Below are positions 27,303 through 35,504 of a DNA stretch of 64,000 nt, in pieces. The stretch lies in NCBI RefSeq assembly GCF_009765865.1, contig NZ_LMUQ01000076.1, forward strand, positions 113,769 through 177,768, given 5' to 3'. The first letter of the stretch is position 1, and every line of letters begins with the position of its first letter. A program made the translations under genes and the position numbers. Origin of the DNA: Acidisoma sp. L85 (lineage in GTDB: Bacteria; Pseudomonadota; Alphaproteobacteria; Acetobacterales; Acetobacteraceae). The notes below the pieces were generated by a model. The model was not told the origin of the DNA, did no database searches, and saw nothing but the letters and a program-made list of their open reading frames with translations.

Positions 27303-27741
27303 TTATGCCGGCTTCAGGAAAATGGCGGAGCAGCCAGAAGTATTGAACCGGAAATGCGCGCCGCCCGCCGGATCATTCGCGGCGGTCATGCTACCGCCAT
27401 GCGCGGTGATGATCGAGTGGCAGATCGCAAGACCGATGCCGAGACCGCTCTCCTTCGTGGTGAAGAAACCATCGAAGACGCGATCGAGGTCTTCCGCCCC
27501 AATCCCCGGTCCGCTGTCACGGATTGAAAAACCGACCATGCCGTCGGCCCCCGCCCTATTCGGTCGCCTGGAGACTATCGACGAGCAAATTGACGATCGC
27601 TTGCTGGAGCTGATTTCGGTCCCCGATCATGCGCGGCAGCGCGGGGCTGGATCGCAGCCGGATCGATCGATCCGGGTCCGAGTTATGTGGCGCAACTTTC
27701 AATTGGGACAGGAGTCCTGGTTGAAGTGGCGCAGCCACCAA
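27303..27741 (-). pseudogene. C-terminal fragment of a sensor histidine kinase
   Basis: The minus strand shows an N-box region (GDRNQLQQAIVNLLVDSLQA) ending in a stop, then in a shifted frame the G1/G2 boxes (FSIRDSGPGIGAEDL, then GLGIGLAICHSIITAHGG). These are the ATP-binding parts of a PAS/LuxQ-type sensor kinase. Sensor and phosphoacceptor regions are absent, so this is a truncated, frameshifted relic. Confidence 0.75.
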
Positions 27742-27779
27742 TCAAGACTTCCGGCGTAAGCAGCCAAACAAGCCAAGTC

Positions 27780-28061
27780 CTAGCCTGCCTTGCGGTCCTC
27801 GTAGCCTCGGCCCAGCTTGGCGCGGAGGATGCGGGCCAAGGCATTGAGGGCGGCGCCCGGATCGGGATGCGGATCGAGGCGGCGATGCCCTTCTGTGCCG
27901 ATGCGGCCCCATTGCCGCATCAGCAGGGCGCGGCCGAAAAGATCGGGCCAAACCTCCATGCGGTAATAGCGCCACTCCTTCAGCGCCGGCCGGATGCGCA
28001 CCAAGGAGGCGCTCTCGGTGAAGAGCGGCAGTTGGCGAGGCTCGGCCGGGGGGCGCCGCAT
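27780..28061 (-). CDS. WGR-domain protein
   Basis: 93 residues consisting of one WGR domain (YRMEVWPDLFGRALLMRQWG, then RIGTEGHRRLDPHPDP). Stand-alone WGR proteins are common on alphaproteobacterial plasmids; the domain binds nucleic acid in PARPs and MolR-like proteins, but the role of small versions is unknown. It sits 2 bp after the CcdB-like gene and in line with the relaxase, so probably in the same operon. Confidence 0.8.
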   Translation of the reverse strand: MRRPPAEPRQLPLFTESASLVRIRPALKEWRYYRMEVWPDLFGRALLMRQWGRIGTEGHRRLDPHPDPGAALNALARILRAKLGRGYEDRKAG

Positions 28062-28063
28062 GC

Positions 28064-28357
28064 TCAGTCGCCGACCAACAGGAAGCCGAGCGCGCGGGTA
28101 ATGCTGTCATCATCCTCGGCCAGCGAAGCGACAGCGCTGTCGAGCGCCCGCCTTACGATGCTCGCGATCCCCTGTGGCAGGACATGGCGGCGGCCGCGGA
28201 TTTCATAGACAGGGTTAAGCGTGGCGATGGGCTTGAGCGCACTAACCTCGGGCAGCAGCGGCAGCACGATGCAGGTCGCCAGATGCGACAGCCGCTCCGC
28301 CTCCAGGACATAGCCCTCACGCTCGCCGGGCATCGGATGGACGTCCAGCCGTGCCAT
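28064..28357 (-). CDS. CcdB-like toxin protein without an adjacent CcdA
   Basis: 97 residues matching the CcdB fold pattern: CIVLPLLPEVSALKPIATLN, PVYEIRGRRHVLPQGIASIV and a C-terminal DSITRALGFLLVGD. F-plasmid CcdB ends in the WGI residues that poison DNA gyrase; here the end is VGD, so gyrase inhibition is doubtful. Normally ccdA precedes ccdB, but here the relaxase gene ends 4 bp upstream and no antitoxin-like ORF is visible. Start ATG at 28357. Confidence 0.65.
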   Translation of the reverse strand: MARLDVHPMPGEREGYVLEAERLSHLATCIVLPLLPEVSALKPIATLNPVYEIRGRRHVLPQGIASIVRRALDSAVASLAEDDDSITRALGFLLVGD

Positions 28358-28361
28358 CAGA

Positions 28362-31300
28362 TCACCCCAGGCTCGGTCCCGGGGATGGCCTGGGCCGTGA
28401 TCTCGGTTGCAGTTCCCGCAGCTTGCGTTCGAGTTCTGCCTTCTCGGCAACCTGCTGTCTGGCTTCCGCCGCTGCCTGCGCGGCCTTACGGCGCTGCACT
28501 TCTGCATGCTGGCGGGCTGCTTCCACGGCCACATGGCGGTCCGCGAGCTGCTCGGCCTGGGCGATGTTGCTCGACAACTCATAGACCCTCGAAAGGACCT
28601 TGTTGCTCGCCAAATCCGTATACGGCCCCAGACGTGCGTTCGCTGCCTTTCGGAAGGCCGCTAACTCTGCGCGTATCCATAGAGGAATGGCATTCCAAGC
28701 AGGTGCCACACGAGCAGCCTGTCTAATCTCACTGGAACTTAGCTTTTCGACCGGCCGATTGTGCACACTCACCGTCGTGCTGACGCCAACCCGGTGCAGA
28801 CTGGTGATGGCCGCCAAGGCCTCGGTCGACAGGCCAGGCACTTCGACCGCCTCGCAGCCGCGCTGTACCTCAAGCTTTAGACGGTATCGATCTTCAAGCT
28901 CCGCAGGCAACCGGCAGAACGCGCGTATGGCGCTGGGAAGGTGCGGAACGTCTAGCTTGGCCAAATGTCGCTCCATGTAAGCGTCCGCGCCTGCAAAAAG
29001 CATGGTGCTCCCCCGTAACTTGCCGAAAACACCCGCTCCTTTCTTCTCGAGCTGAGCAATGAGATCTTTAACGGTCGCGCTCTTCTGCATCAGTGCATCC
29101 AAACGGGCGCGGGCAGCCACAGGGTTGCGATAGATACTCTCAAGCTGAGACTGCAGCGGGCAGGGCTGGGTGGCGAGATGTTCCGCCACTAACCGGGCGA
29201 CTTCCGCCTTCGTCACCGGCTGATACGGCACAGCGGGCAGCATCGGCTCTAGCCGATCATCCCGGGCGCGCTGAGGCGCAAGGTTTGCTTCGAGCCCCGC
29301 GAGCCGCTCCTCAATCGGTATTGACACTTGAGGTGTGCGGTCGCTGCTCTGGGTCCTAGGGCGATGATCGGTGGGCGATGGGGATGTGGGAGCAGAGGGC
29401 TGGTGCATCTCGCGATCCGGCCCGGCTTGAGCTTCGCGGTGTCTGGCAAGGGCAGCCAGAGACGCTGCAGCAACACCCTGCCGGCGCGGGGACCGCGCTG
29501 GCAGGGAAGCAGGCCGTGGCCCAACTTCGGATTGTCTCTGCTCGTCGCGAGCCCTGCCGGACTCCGGGATTGGCCTCTCCGTCTCAGGCTCCGGCTGCAC
29601 CAGAACGATCTCGCTGACGGGCTGAAGCGGATCGAGCCCGCGCCACCCAGCGTAGGCCGCGATGGGATCGGGTTCTGGCTGCTCGGCATAGTCGAGCGTC
29701 GTATCCTTCGCTCGCTCCCGTCCGAGCCGTGCACCCAGCTGCTCCACGTCACCGAACTCGTCGGCCGCCCAGTGCAGCTGCGCGGCATGGCGATGCCGGC
29801 TCATCGCCACGTAGACCAGATGTCGGTCCATACTGGGCGTCGCCAGCACATGCGCCTGGTCGACTGTGATCCCCTGGCTCTTATGCACCGTCGCTGCATA
29901 GCCGTGATCGAGATCGGCATAATCAGCCAGGTCGACGCTGACCTCGCGCCCTGTCCCCGCCCCGCCCGGTCCATCCAACCGCACGGTCAATTGCTCGCCA
30001 TCGATCGCCGTCAGCGTTCCTAAGGTGCCATTCTTCACGCCGAGCCCACGCTCGTTCCGCAGAAAGTAGAGCCGGTCCCCTCCGGCAAAGGCGCGTGGTC
30101 CCAACTCCGTTTGTAAGATGTGATCCGGCCCGAGTTCGCCGGCGGCTCGGCGCATCGCCCGGGCCGCCTCGTTCAGCACCCGCACGTCCGCCCGCTCATG
30201 CGCCAGGATAATCTGACTCTGGGTCGGGTCTGCCCGCCGCGCCGCATCCCACCCGGCAACAACGCCATTACGGGTCGCCTCGCGCGTCGCGTGCTGATGC
30301 ACCATGCCGGTATCGTGGTAGCGACCGAGGGCGGCGCCAGTGCGCGCGGTCGCCAATTCCTTGGTGGCCAAGCGTTGCCAGTCCGGCCCCTGCCGCCGCG
30401 GCTCGCTGATCCCCATCATCCCGACCTGGTCGGCAATTGCCCGGAACGCCGCACCGGCCTCGATCGCCTGCAGCTGCTCGGCATCGCCCACCAACACCAG
30501 CTTGGTGCCGGCCGCATGCACCCGCTCGATCAACCGGCCCAGCTGACGCGAGCCAATCATCCCCGCCTCGTCCACCACCAGGATGTCCTTGGGTGTCAGC
30601 AGCTCCTTGCCCTGCGCCCAGGCGTATTCCCAGCTGGCGATGGTCCGGCTCTCCACCCCGGCGCTGCCCTGCAGTCCTTCGGCGGCAATGCCGGACAAGG
30701 CGGCCCCGCGCACCCGATAGCCTTCCGCCTCCCACACTGCGCGCGCCAGACCAAGCAGCGTGCTCTTGCCGCCGCCGGCAATGCCCACGACCACAGCCAA
30801 GTCCCGCGATCGCGTCACATGCAGATAGGCTAAAGCCTGCTCTTCGCTGAGCTGGCGGTATTGGCTATTGGCGGCAGCGATCCGCCGCTTGTCGTTCACG
30901 CGATGTGAGGTCTGTTTGTTGAGCGCGACCGCCGTCGCCATCAGCCGCTGCTCGATGCCCACCATCTCCCGGGTGGAGAAGCGGTCGCGGCCCCGGCCGT
31001 CCTTGCCGATCCGCACCAGCTCCGGCGACGCCTCCACCTTGGCCATCACGGCGGTGAACTGCGCTGCCCCGTCCGTTTGCCGGTTAATCAGCCGCGCCAA
31101 ATCCTGCCGGGTGAAAGTCGATTGCTGATGCGTCAGCGCCTGCAGCGCCAACTCGGGCTCGGCTAGCAGGCGTTCGCCATTGCGCCGGGCGATGGCGCGG
31201 TGCTCGTCCGCCCGCTCCGCATCCTCCTGCCGCGCGGCGCGCCTTGCTCCCGCCGGGCCGATCTTGTTCTGCGGTTCGAGGACGATGCCCCGCGCGGCAT

Positions 31301-32192
31301 GAGAGCGGTGATCGACCTGGACGTCATGGCCAAGCTCGGCCAGCCGGGCATTAACCATCTCCGCCCAGCGCTCCCGCCACAGCCGCAACAGGTCGCGGCT
31401 GTTCCACGCCCGCTCCTTCAACCCGAAGCCGGCGTCGTTCGACAGCGCCGCGGCAGACTCAGCATGGCGGCGTAGCCCCGCCCGCAAGCGAGCGGCTGCC
31501 ATCAGTCCCGCGACGCGAGCCGCCGCTCGATGATCTCCAGCTTGGTCAGGATGGTTTGCTGTTGCAGCTGGATTGCCTCCAGCGTTGCGCTGATCACCCG
31601 GATCGGATCGCTTTCCGTCTCCTGCATCAGCTCCAGGATCTCCCGGGATGTCACGTGCGCCCCGCGTGCCTCGTTCAGAATCGCCTTGGCGCTGGGTTCG
31701 TCCGGCATGGCTCTTCTCCCGTCGTTGGCCGGTGGGGTGCACCCTCCGCATGGTCAGCAGCATGTGCGCATGCGGCTGCGCTGCACCGTCCGTGGCCACG
31801 CCCCAATGCACGTTCAAATCGGCGACCATGCCGCGGGCGACGAATTGTTCGCGGACAAAATCCTGCACCAACCGGATCGCTTCGGCCTGGCTCAGCTCAC
31901 GCGGCAGAGCGATCTCGATCTCGCGCGCCAGCTGGCTCTTACGCTGCGCGCCATTGCGCACCTCGCCGGCCGTCACTTCGTTCCACAGCGTCTCGCGATC
32001 GCGCCAGCGGTCCGGCGCCCCCGCGGGCAACATGATCTCGGAATGCACGATGCCGGGCTTCGCTAAATAGTTCTGCATGCGGCCGATCTCGTTGTCGAAC
32101 AACGCAGCGCCCGCGCGGTAGGCCGCCGCGGCGACGATGCCACGTCCCTGGCCGCGGCTGATGACCTTGCTCTGGAAGTGGTAGATCGCCAC
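28362..32192 (-). CDS. traA: Ti-type conjugative relaxase/helicase TraA
   Basis: About 1276 residues from a GTG at 32192 (AIYHFQSKVISRGQGRGI). A MobA/MobL-type relaxase domain has candidate catalytic Y25 (AAAYRAG) and the histidine motif QPHAHMLLTMR (~140). A RecD-like helicase has Walker A GIAGGGKST (~470), Walker B ILVVDEAGM and a late motif ATVHKSQGITVDQA. The C-terminus is long and charged with coiled coil. It nicks oriT and unwinds the transferred strand. Residues about 150-250 are a low-complexity insert that contains another small gene in a different frame. TraC and TraD lie upstream in divergent orientation, as on rhizobial plasmids. Confidence 0.9.
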   Translation of the reverse strand: MAIYHFQSKVISRGQGRGIVAAAAYRAGAALFDNEIGRMQNYLAKPGIVHSEIMLPAGAPDRWRDRETLWNEVTAGEVRNGAQRKSQLAREIEIALPRELSQAEAIRLVQDFVREQFVARGMVADLNVHWGVATDGAAQPHAHMLLTMRRVHPTGQRREKSHAGRTQRQGDSERGTRGARDIPGDPGADAGDGKRSDPGDQRNAGGNPAATANHPDQAGDHRAAARVAGLMAAARLRAGLRRHAESAAALSNDAGFGLKERAWNSRDLLRLWRERWAEMVNARLAELGHDVQVDHRSHAARGIVLEPQNKIGPAGARRAARQEDAERADEHRAIARRNGERLLAEPELALQALTHQQSTFTRQDLARLINRQTDGAAQFTAVMAKVEASPELVRIGKDGRGRDRFSTREMVGIEQRLMATAVALNKQTSHRVNDKRRIAAANSQYRQLSEEQALAYLHVTRSRDLAVVVGIAGGGKSTLLGLARAVWEAEGYRVRGAALSGIAAEGLQGSAGVESRTIASWEYAWAQGKELLTPKDILVVDEAGMIGSRQLGRLIERVHAAGTKLVLVGDAEQLQAIEAGAAFRAIADQVGMMGISEPRRQGPDWQRLATKELATARTGAALGRYHDTGMVHQHATREATRNGVVAGWDAARRADPTQSQIILAHERADVRVLNEAARAMRRAAGELGPDHILQTELGPRAFAGGDRLYFLRNERGLGVKNGTLGTLTAIDGEQLTVRLDGPGGAGTGREVSVDLADYADLDHGYAATVHKSQGITVDQAHVLATPSMDRHLVYVAMSRHRHAAQLHWAADEFGDVEQLGARLGRERAKDTTLDYAEQPEPDPIAAYAGWRGLDPLQPVSEIVLVQPEPETERPIPESGRARDEQRQSEVGPRPASLPARSPRRQGVAAASLAALARHREAQAGPDREMHQPSAPTSPSPTDHRPRTQSSDRTPQVSIPIEERLAGLEANLAPQRARDDRLEPMLPAVPYQPVTKAEVARLVAEHLATQPCPLQSQLESIYRNPVAARARLDALMQKSATVKDLIAQLEKKGAGVFGKLRGSTMLFAGADAYMERHLAKLDVPHLPSAIRAFCRLPAELEDRYRLKLEVQRGCEAVEVPGLSTEALAAITSLHRVGVSTTVSVHNRPVEKLSSSEIRQAARVAPAWNAIPLWIRAELAAFRKAANARLGPYTDLASNKVLSRVYELSSNIAQAEQLADRHVAVEAARQHAEVQRRKAAQAAAEARQQVAEKAELERKLRELQPRSRPRPSPGPSLG
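31502..31708 (-). CDS. 68-residue ORF nested inside traA in another frame
   Basis: Starts MPDEPSAKAILNEARGAHV and ends with a heptad-like helix (LEAIQLQQQTILTKLEIIER then RLASRD). It has its own ribosome-binding site (GGGAGAAGAG just before the ATG). Its composition looks like real protein, whereas the traA frame over the same bases is Arg/Gly/Asp-rich low complexity. Possibly a small helical accessory protein of the relaxase; no family recognised. Confidence 0.55.
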   Translation of the reverse strand: MPDEPSAKAILNEARGAHVTSREILELMQETESDPIRVISATLEAIQLQQQTILTKLEIIERRLASRD

Positions 32193-33080
32193 CGGACGCC
32201 TTCTGGTTGCTCGGGGCACCGTACCACCGCCCTGCGGGAGTGCAAGCAAAAGCAGCGCTTTTGTATAAGCGCGCATCCGGCTGATCTGCTCCGTTGCACT
32301 CCGCAGGCCGATGACGCGTCAAGCCGTTCCGCTCGCTCTCCGCGTCATCGGCACGGCCGTTGCTGACAACAGGACACCGGAGAGCGCGACACGCGCCAAC
32401 AAGCTTCCCGGTCTTCCGCAGCCCGGCTCAAGCGTATGATCTGCGGTACCGCCGCCGGCACGGTGTGAGCCGCTGCGGCGGCTATTTCGCCGGACCGGTA
32501 ATTGCTTCTGGCCAAACCCCGGCGCCATTGGAAATCACTCAGCTCCGGCCGGAGAAGTTCACCCTGCTCCCCGCGTCTGACAGTGAGGTTGATCTGCGTG
32601 ACGAAGACAGATCAGGGACGTCGATATCCCGGTGCGCGCGCCTTCGGCCGCATTCGCTTGGTTGCCAGCATCGGGCGGCGGCCGGGTCATCTCGTCTTCA
32701 ACGACAAGAAGGCTGCCGCATGGCTTCCGGGCTCCCAGCCGGGCGCATCGCGTATGGGTCGAAGCCTTCCCCTCGGGCCTCCCTGCTGTGACCGTGTTGG
32801 CCTCCATCTCAGGCACGGCATCTAGCTTTTAGGGCCCTGCTCTCCGACTGACTTGGATCACCGGAGCCGCCTGGCCACGGGTAGAGGCCGAGCGTCTTGG
32901 TGTTGAAAAGCTGCCGGCATCCGTCTCCCGTTCATCATCTCTCCCAGCCATGCCCAGACGCACCGGACGAGGTGACACGCCGCGTCGGTAACACTTTCGT
33001 GAAGAGCCTCGTGAGACCCACCCGTTCGCGCCGATCGCATCGACGCTCCTGTGCGGACTCATTCCCACAGGAGAAACACG
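32193..33080. other. traA-traC intergenic region, oriT candidate
   Basis: About 890 bp between divergent traA and traC/traD, the usual place for oriT in Ti-type systems. It contains a perfect 12-bp inverted repeat (GCCGATGACGCG at 32307-32318 and its complement at 32341-32352, 22-bp spacer). An ATCCGGCT sequence near 32275 loosely resembles the nic core ATCCTG. No convincing gene; the short ORFs are low-complexity. Confidence 0.4.
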
Positions 33081-33419
33081 GTGCCTTCCAAGACTCTCGA
33101 TATCGATGCCGACCTCAAGGCCTTGCTTGCCAAAGCCGAGAAGATGAAGACCGACCAAAAGCTTCGCCTCGGCGGCCTCGTTCTGGAGACCGGCGCCGAC
33201 AAGGTGCTGGACGCTGACGCCTTCCAGGACCTGTTGCGTTGGGGCATGGACCAGCTCAAGGCGAACCCTCATGCCGCGGAGGCGTGGCGTCGTGGAGATG
33301 CCGGGTTTCCCGCTAAGTTGGGCGTTAGCGACAACGCCCTCCCCGGCAGTGGCAGAGCACCGTCCGTCCCGCCGCGCAATCGAACTGCGGACCTGCTTGA
33401 GGGCAATGCGGCGCAATGA
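33081..33419 (+). CDS. traC: Conjugal transfer protein TraC-like
   Basis: 112 residues. The N-terminal part (ALLAKAEKMKTDQKLRLGGL then VLETGADKVLDADAF) matches the TraC accessory proteins paired with TraD beside Ti-type traA; these join the relaxosome at oriT. The C-terminal ~40 residues are Pro/Arg-rich. GTG start at 33081 with AGGAGA 7 nt upstream, preferred over an earlier GTG. Its end overlaps traD. Confidence 0.75.
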   Translation: MPSKTLDIDADLKALLAKAEKMKTDQKLRLGGLVLETGADKVLDADAFQDLLRWGMDQLKANPHAAEAWRRGDAGFPAKLGVSDNALPGSGRAPSVPPRNRTADLLEGNAAQ

Positions 33420-33759
33420 GCAGGCCATCGCCCGTCTGCTCAGGCGCCGGGCCTTGAGCAATGTCCGCGACTGGCAGGCCGAGCGGCGCGCCCGCACCCG
33501 CCATCTCATCGAACTCGGCGGCCTTGTCCTCAAGGCCGGGCTGGCCGAACTCGTCGAAGATGACCGGGCCACCATGTTCGGCGCGTTGCTCGAGGCCGCC
33601 GCTCGGCTCCAAGGTCACGGGCACCACGACGAGGAGCCTGAGGCGCTGAAGAAGCTTTGGAGGCGACGGGGACTGCGCGCCTTCGATGCCGATGCTGCGG
33701 AAGCCGCAACTCAGGCAGAGGGCAAGCGGAGGGAGGCAGCGTTGGCGGCAACCGGATAG
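33406..33759 (+). CDS. traD: Conjugal transfer protein TraD-like
   Basis: 117 residues. The segment ERRARTRHLIELGGLVLKAG followed by LAELVEDDRATMFGALLEAA is the TraD core; usual members are about 70-100 residues, so this one has an extra charged C-terminus. The ATG lies inside the end of traC (14-bp overlap), implying coupled translation. Probable relaxosome accessory. Confidence 0.75.
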   Translation: MRRNEQAIARLLRRRALSNVRDWQAERRARTRHLIELGGLVLKAGLAELVEDDRATMFGALLEAAARLQGHGHHDEEPEALKKLWRRRGLRAFDADAAEAATQAEGKRREAALAATG

Positions 33760-34171
33760 AGCAACAGGATCGCGGCGAGGGCTGGCAAAGTTCAGATCTA
33801 CGTCGCGATCGCCGGCGTCCCCTGATCGTCGCTCGGATACCGGCGGCGGCTGACCCTCGAATAATAATGACGAAGGCCGGCGTGAAGCGGCTGCGCCGCA
33901 AATCCGTAAGGCGCATTTTGATCAAGCACGGGCACGCTGCTTCTAAGGGGTGGCCGGGATGACGAGCCCGACAGCCGCCGCAGCGCGTTGGCCGCGGTCA
34001 TCTTCCTTTTGCCAAACGAAGCAGACCCATGCCCGCTTGCGGGACGGCCACCCCGGGGCTGGTTAACAAGAATGGGTCGAAGCGCCAATCGTAGGCCGCC
34101 TGTCATCATTGTGCGTCGGTCTCACCGAATGTGCGCTGTGTCTCATGGAATGTGCGCCGGCAGACCTACAC
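33760..34171. other. Gene-poor stretch after traD
   Basis: No supported gene; ORFs on both strands are Arg/Pro-rich and lack ribosome-binding sites. Transfer genes that usually follow (traG) are absent, so the transfer module is truncated here. Confidence 0.4.
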
Positions 34172-34408
34172 CTAAGAAGCGGCGCGGCGGGCCTTGGTGG
34201 AGCGCTCGAAACGGGCCTTCCAGAAGGCCATATCGGCTTCCCGGCTGAACATCACGCGCACGCCCTTGCCGCCCTGGCTCACCCGGACCTTGCCGCCGTT
34301 CCGGGTTCTATGATCGGCCAGCCATTCCAGAAATTCAGGCTCCTCGCTGGTGCGGCCCTCAAATTCGAGAACCCCGGCGATTTCTTCATGTTTTTGGCGT
34401 CTGACCAT
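34172..34408 (-). CDS. Hypothetical 78-residue basic protein
   Basis: Contains EPEFLEWLADHRTRNGGKVR, a GGKGVRVMF segment and a basic end (RFERSTKARRAAS). No family recognised; composition and ATG context are compatible with a real small plasmid gene. It lies on the minus strand downstream of the FitAB pair. Confidence 0.45.
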   Translation of the reverse strand: MVRRQKHEEIAGVLEFEGRTSEEPEFLEWLADHRTRNGGKVRVSQGGKGVRVMFSREADMAFWKARFERSTKARRAAS

Positions 34409-34640
34409 CGCTCGGCATCCTCAACACTGTCGCATCTCTCGATCCTTCGGGCTTCGAGTGCTGGTTGAACCCTCTGGCGCCGTAAGCTGGATCCGGGGCC
34501 GTCCCCGATTGCGCCTGAGTTACAGCGCGCCTGGACGCTCGTATAGCCGGTCCCACGCGCTCGCGGCGCTTCTCTGACCCCTGCCGGCGACGCATCCCGT
34601 GTCACATTTGGCGGCTTACGCCGCGCAAGCCTGCGCCGGC

Positions 34641-35069
34641 TTAACGATACACCTCCCACGGATTGATGAGCGGCACACCGCAATCCTCGAAGCCGCTGGT
34701 GTCGCGTGTGACCACGACGGCACCCTTGGCGCGCGCCACCGCCGCGATCATCAGGTCGAGCGGTGTTGCCGTACGGCCGGCGCGCTTGCGGGCGGCGAAG
34801 ATCTTGGCATAGGCAGCGGCAGCCTCCGTGTCGAAAGGCAGCACGCGCCCGTCGAAATCCTCCGTGAATATGGCTCGGGCCGCGGCTTCCAGGGCCAGAC
34901 GGCGGCGGCATTCCGGCATGATGGCGAGACCGGATAGGATTTCGGCCTGGCAGACCGTGGCGGTGTACAGCAAATCCTCCGGCTGGCCAGCGATCCACGC
35001 CGCCACTTCCGGCACCGGCCGAGAGCCCATGATCGCGGACAGGATATTGGTGTCGAGGACGAACATCAA
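34641..35069 (-). CDS. fitB: FitB/VapC-type PIN-domain toxin
   Basis: 142-residue PIN ribonuclease with the four acidic residues of the family: D6 (FVLDTNILS), E43 (QAEILSG), D105 (ATPLDLMIAAVA) and D123 (VTRDTSGF). It cleaves RNA when freed from its antitoxin. Full length and intact. Start overlaps the stop of fitA by 4 bp. Confidence 0.9.
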   Translation of the reverse strand: MMFVLDTNILSAIMGSRPVPEVAAWIAGQPEDLLYTATVCQAEILSGLAIMPECRRRLALEAAARAIFTEDFDGRVLPFDTEAAAAYAKIFAARKRAGRTATPLDLMIAAVARAKGAVVVTRDTSGFEDCGVPLINPWEVYR

Positions 35070-35317
35070 TCGAAGCGGGGCGGTTCGCGATCCGGCAGGC
35101 GCGGCGGCAATTCCAGATCATCAGCGCCGCTGAGCGGTTCGAAGCGGGCGCGGATGCGCTCATAGAGGTTAGGCCCCGGCGGCGGTTCCGGCGCCTGAAG
35201 GGTCGTCCGAAGAATCAGCCGTGCCTCGGCTTCCATGGAGTGTCCGTGCTCGGCGGCGCGGATGCGCAGCCGCTCTTTCACCGCCGGGTCGAGATTACGG
35301 ATCGTGATGCTACTCAT
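35066..35317 (-). CDS. fitA: FitA-type antitoxin
   Basis: 83 residues. The N-terminal ribbon-helix-helix SSITIRNLDPAVKERLRIRA followed by HGHSMEAEARLILR is diagnostic for FitA/VapB antitoxins; the C-terminal proline-rich tail would wrap the toxin. ATG at 35317 matches the usual family start, although the open frame continues upstream. A 29-bp palindrome 34 bp upstream is the likely autoregulatory operator. Confidence 0.88.
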   Translation of the reverse strand: MSSITIRNLDPAVKERLRIRAAEHGHSMEAEARLILRTTLQAPEPPPGPNLYERIRARFEPLSGADDLELPPRLPDREPPRFD

Positions 35318-35350
35318 GGGTAGGAGTGTCGTTGTCTGCACGACATTCAT

Positions 35351-35379
35351 AGGCATTGATTGCAATGCAATCAATGCCT
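35351..35379. promoter_or_regulatory. Palindromic operator candidate for fitAB
   Basis: Perfect 14-bp arms AGGCATTGATTGCA and complement around one central A, just upstream of fitA. FitAB/VapBC complexes bind such inverted repeats to repress their own promoter. The TTGCAATGCAA centre could overlap the promoter. Confidence 0.65.
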
Positions 35380-35384
35380 GCAAG

Positions 35385-35466
35385 TTTGCACCGGCCCTCA
35401 CTCCTACCCAACCACCCACGACAGTATGCTGATGGGTGGCCGGGTGGGGGTGAAGGCCGGTGCAGA
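35385..35466. repeat. Long palindrome, copy 4 (between RTX-like gene and fitA)
   Basis: Arms 35385-35418 and 35433-35466 pair with six mismatches, all transitions, around the loop CGACAGTATGCTGA, identical to copy 2. The left arm is the more diverged (CTCCTACCCAACC instead of CCCCCACCCGGCC). A decaying member of the family, 39 bp beyond the stop of the minus-strand repeat protein. Confidence 0.9.
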
Positions 35467-35504
35467 ACTGCAGTCTCGACCTTAGGTCGAGACTGCTCAA
35501 CCAA

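Noticed and set aside
33657..33962. 101-codon ORF after traD
   Set aside because: Arg/Gly-rich, overlaps the end of traD in another frame and has no ribosome-binding site.
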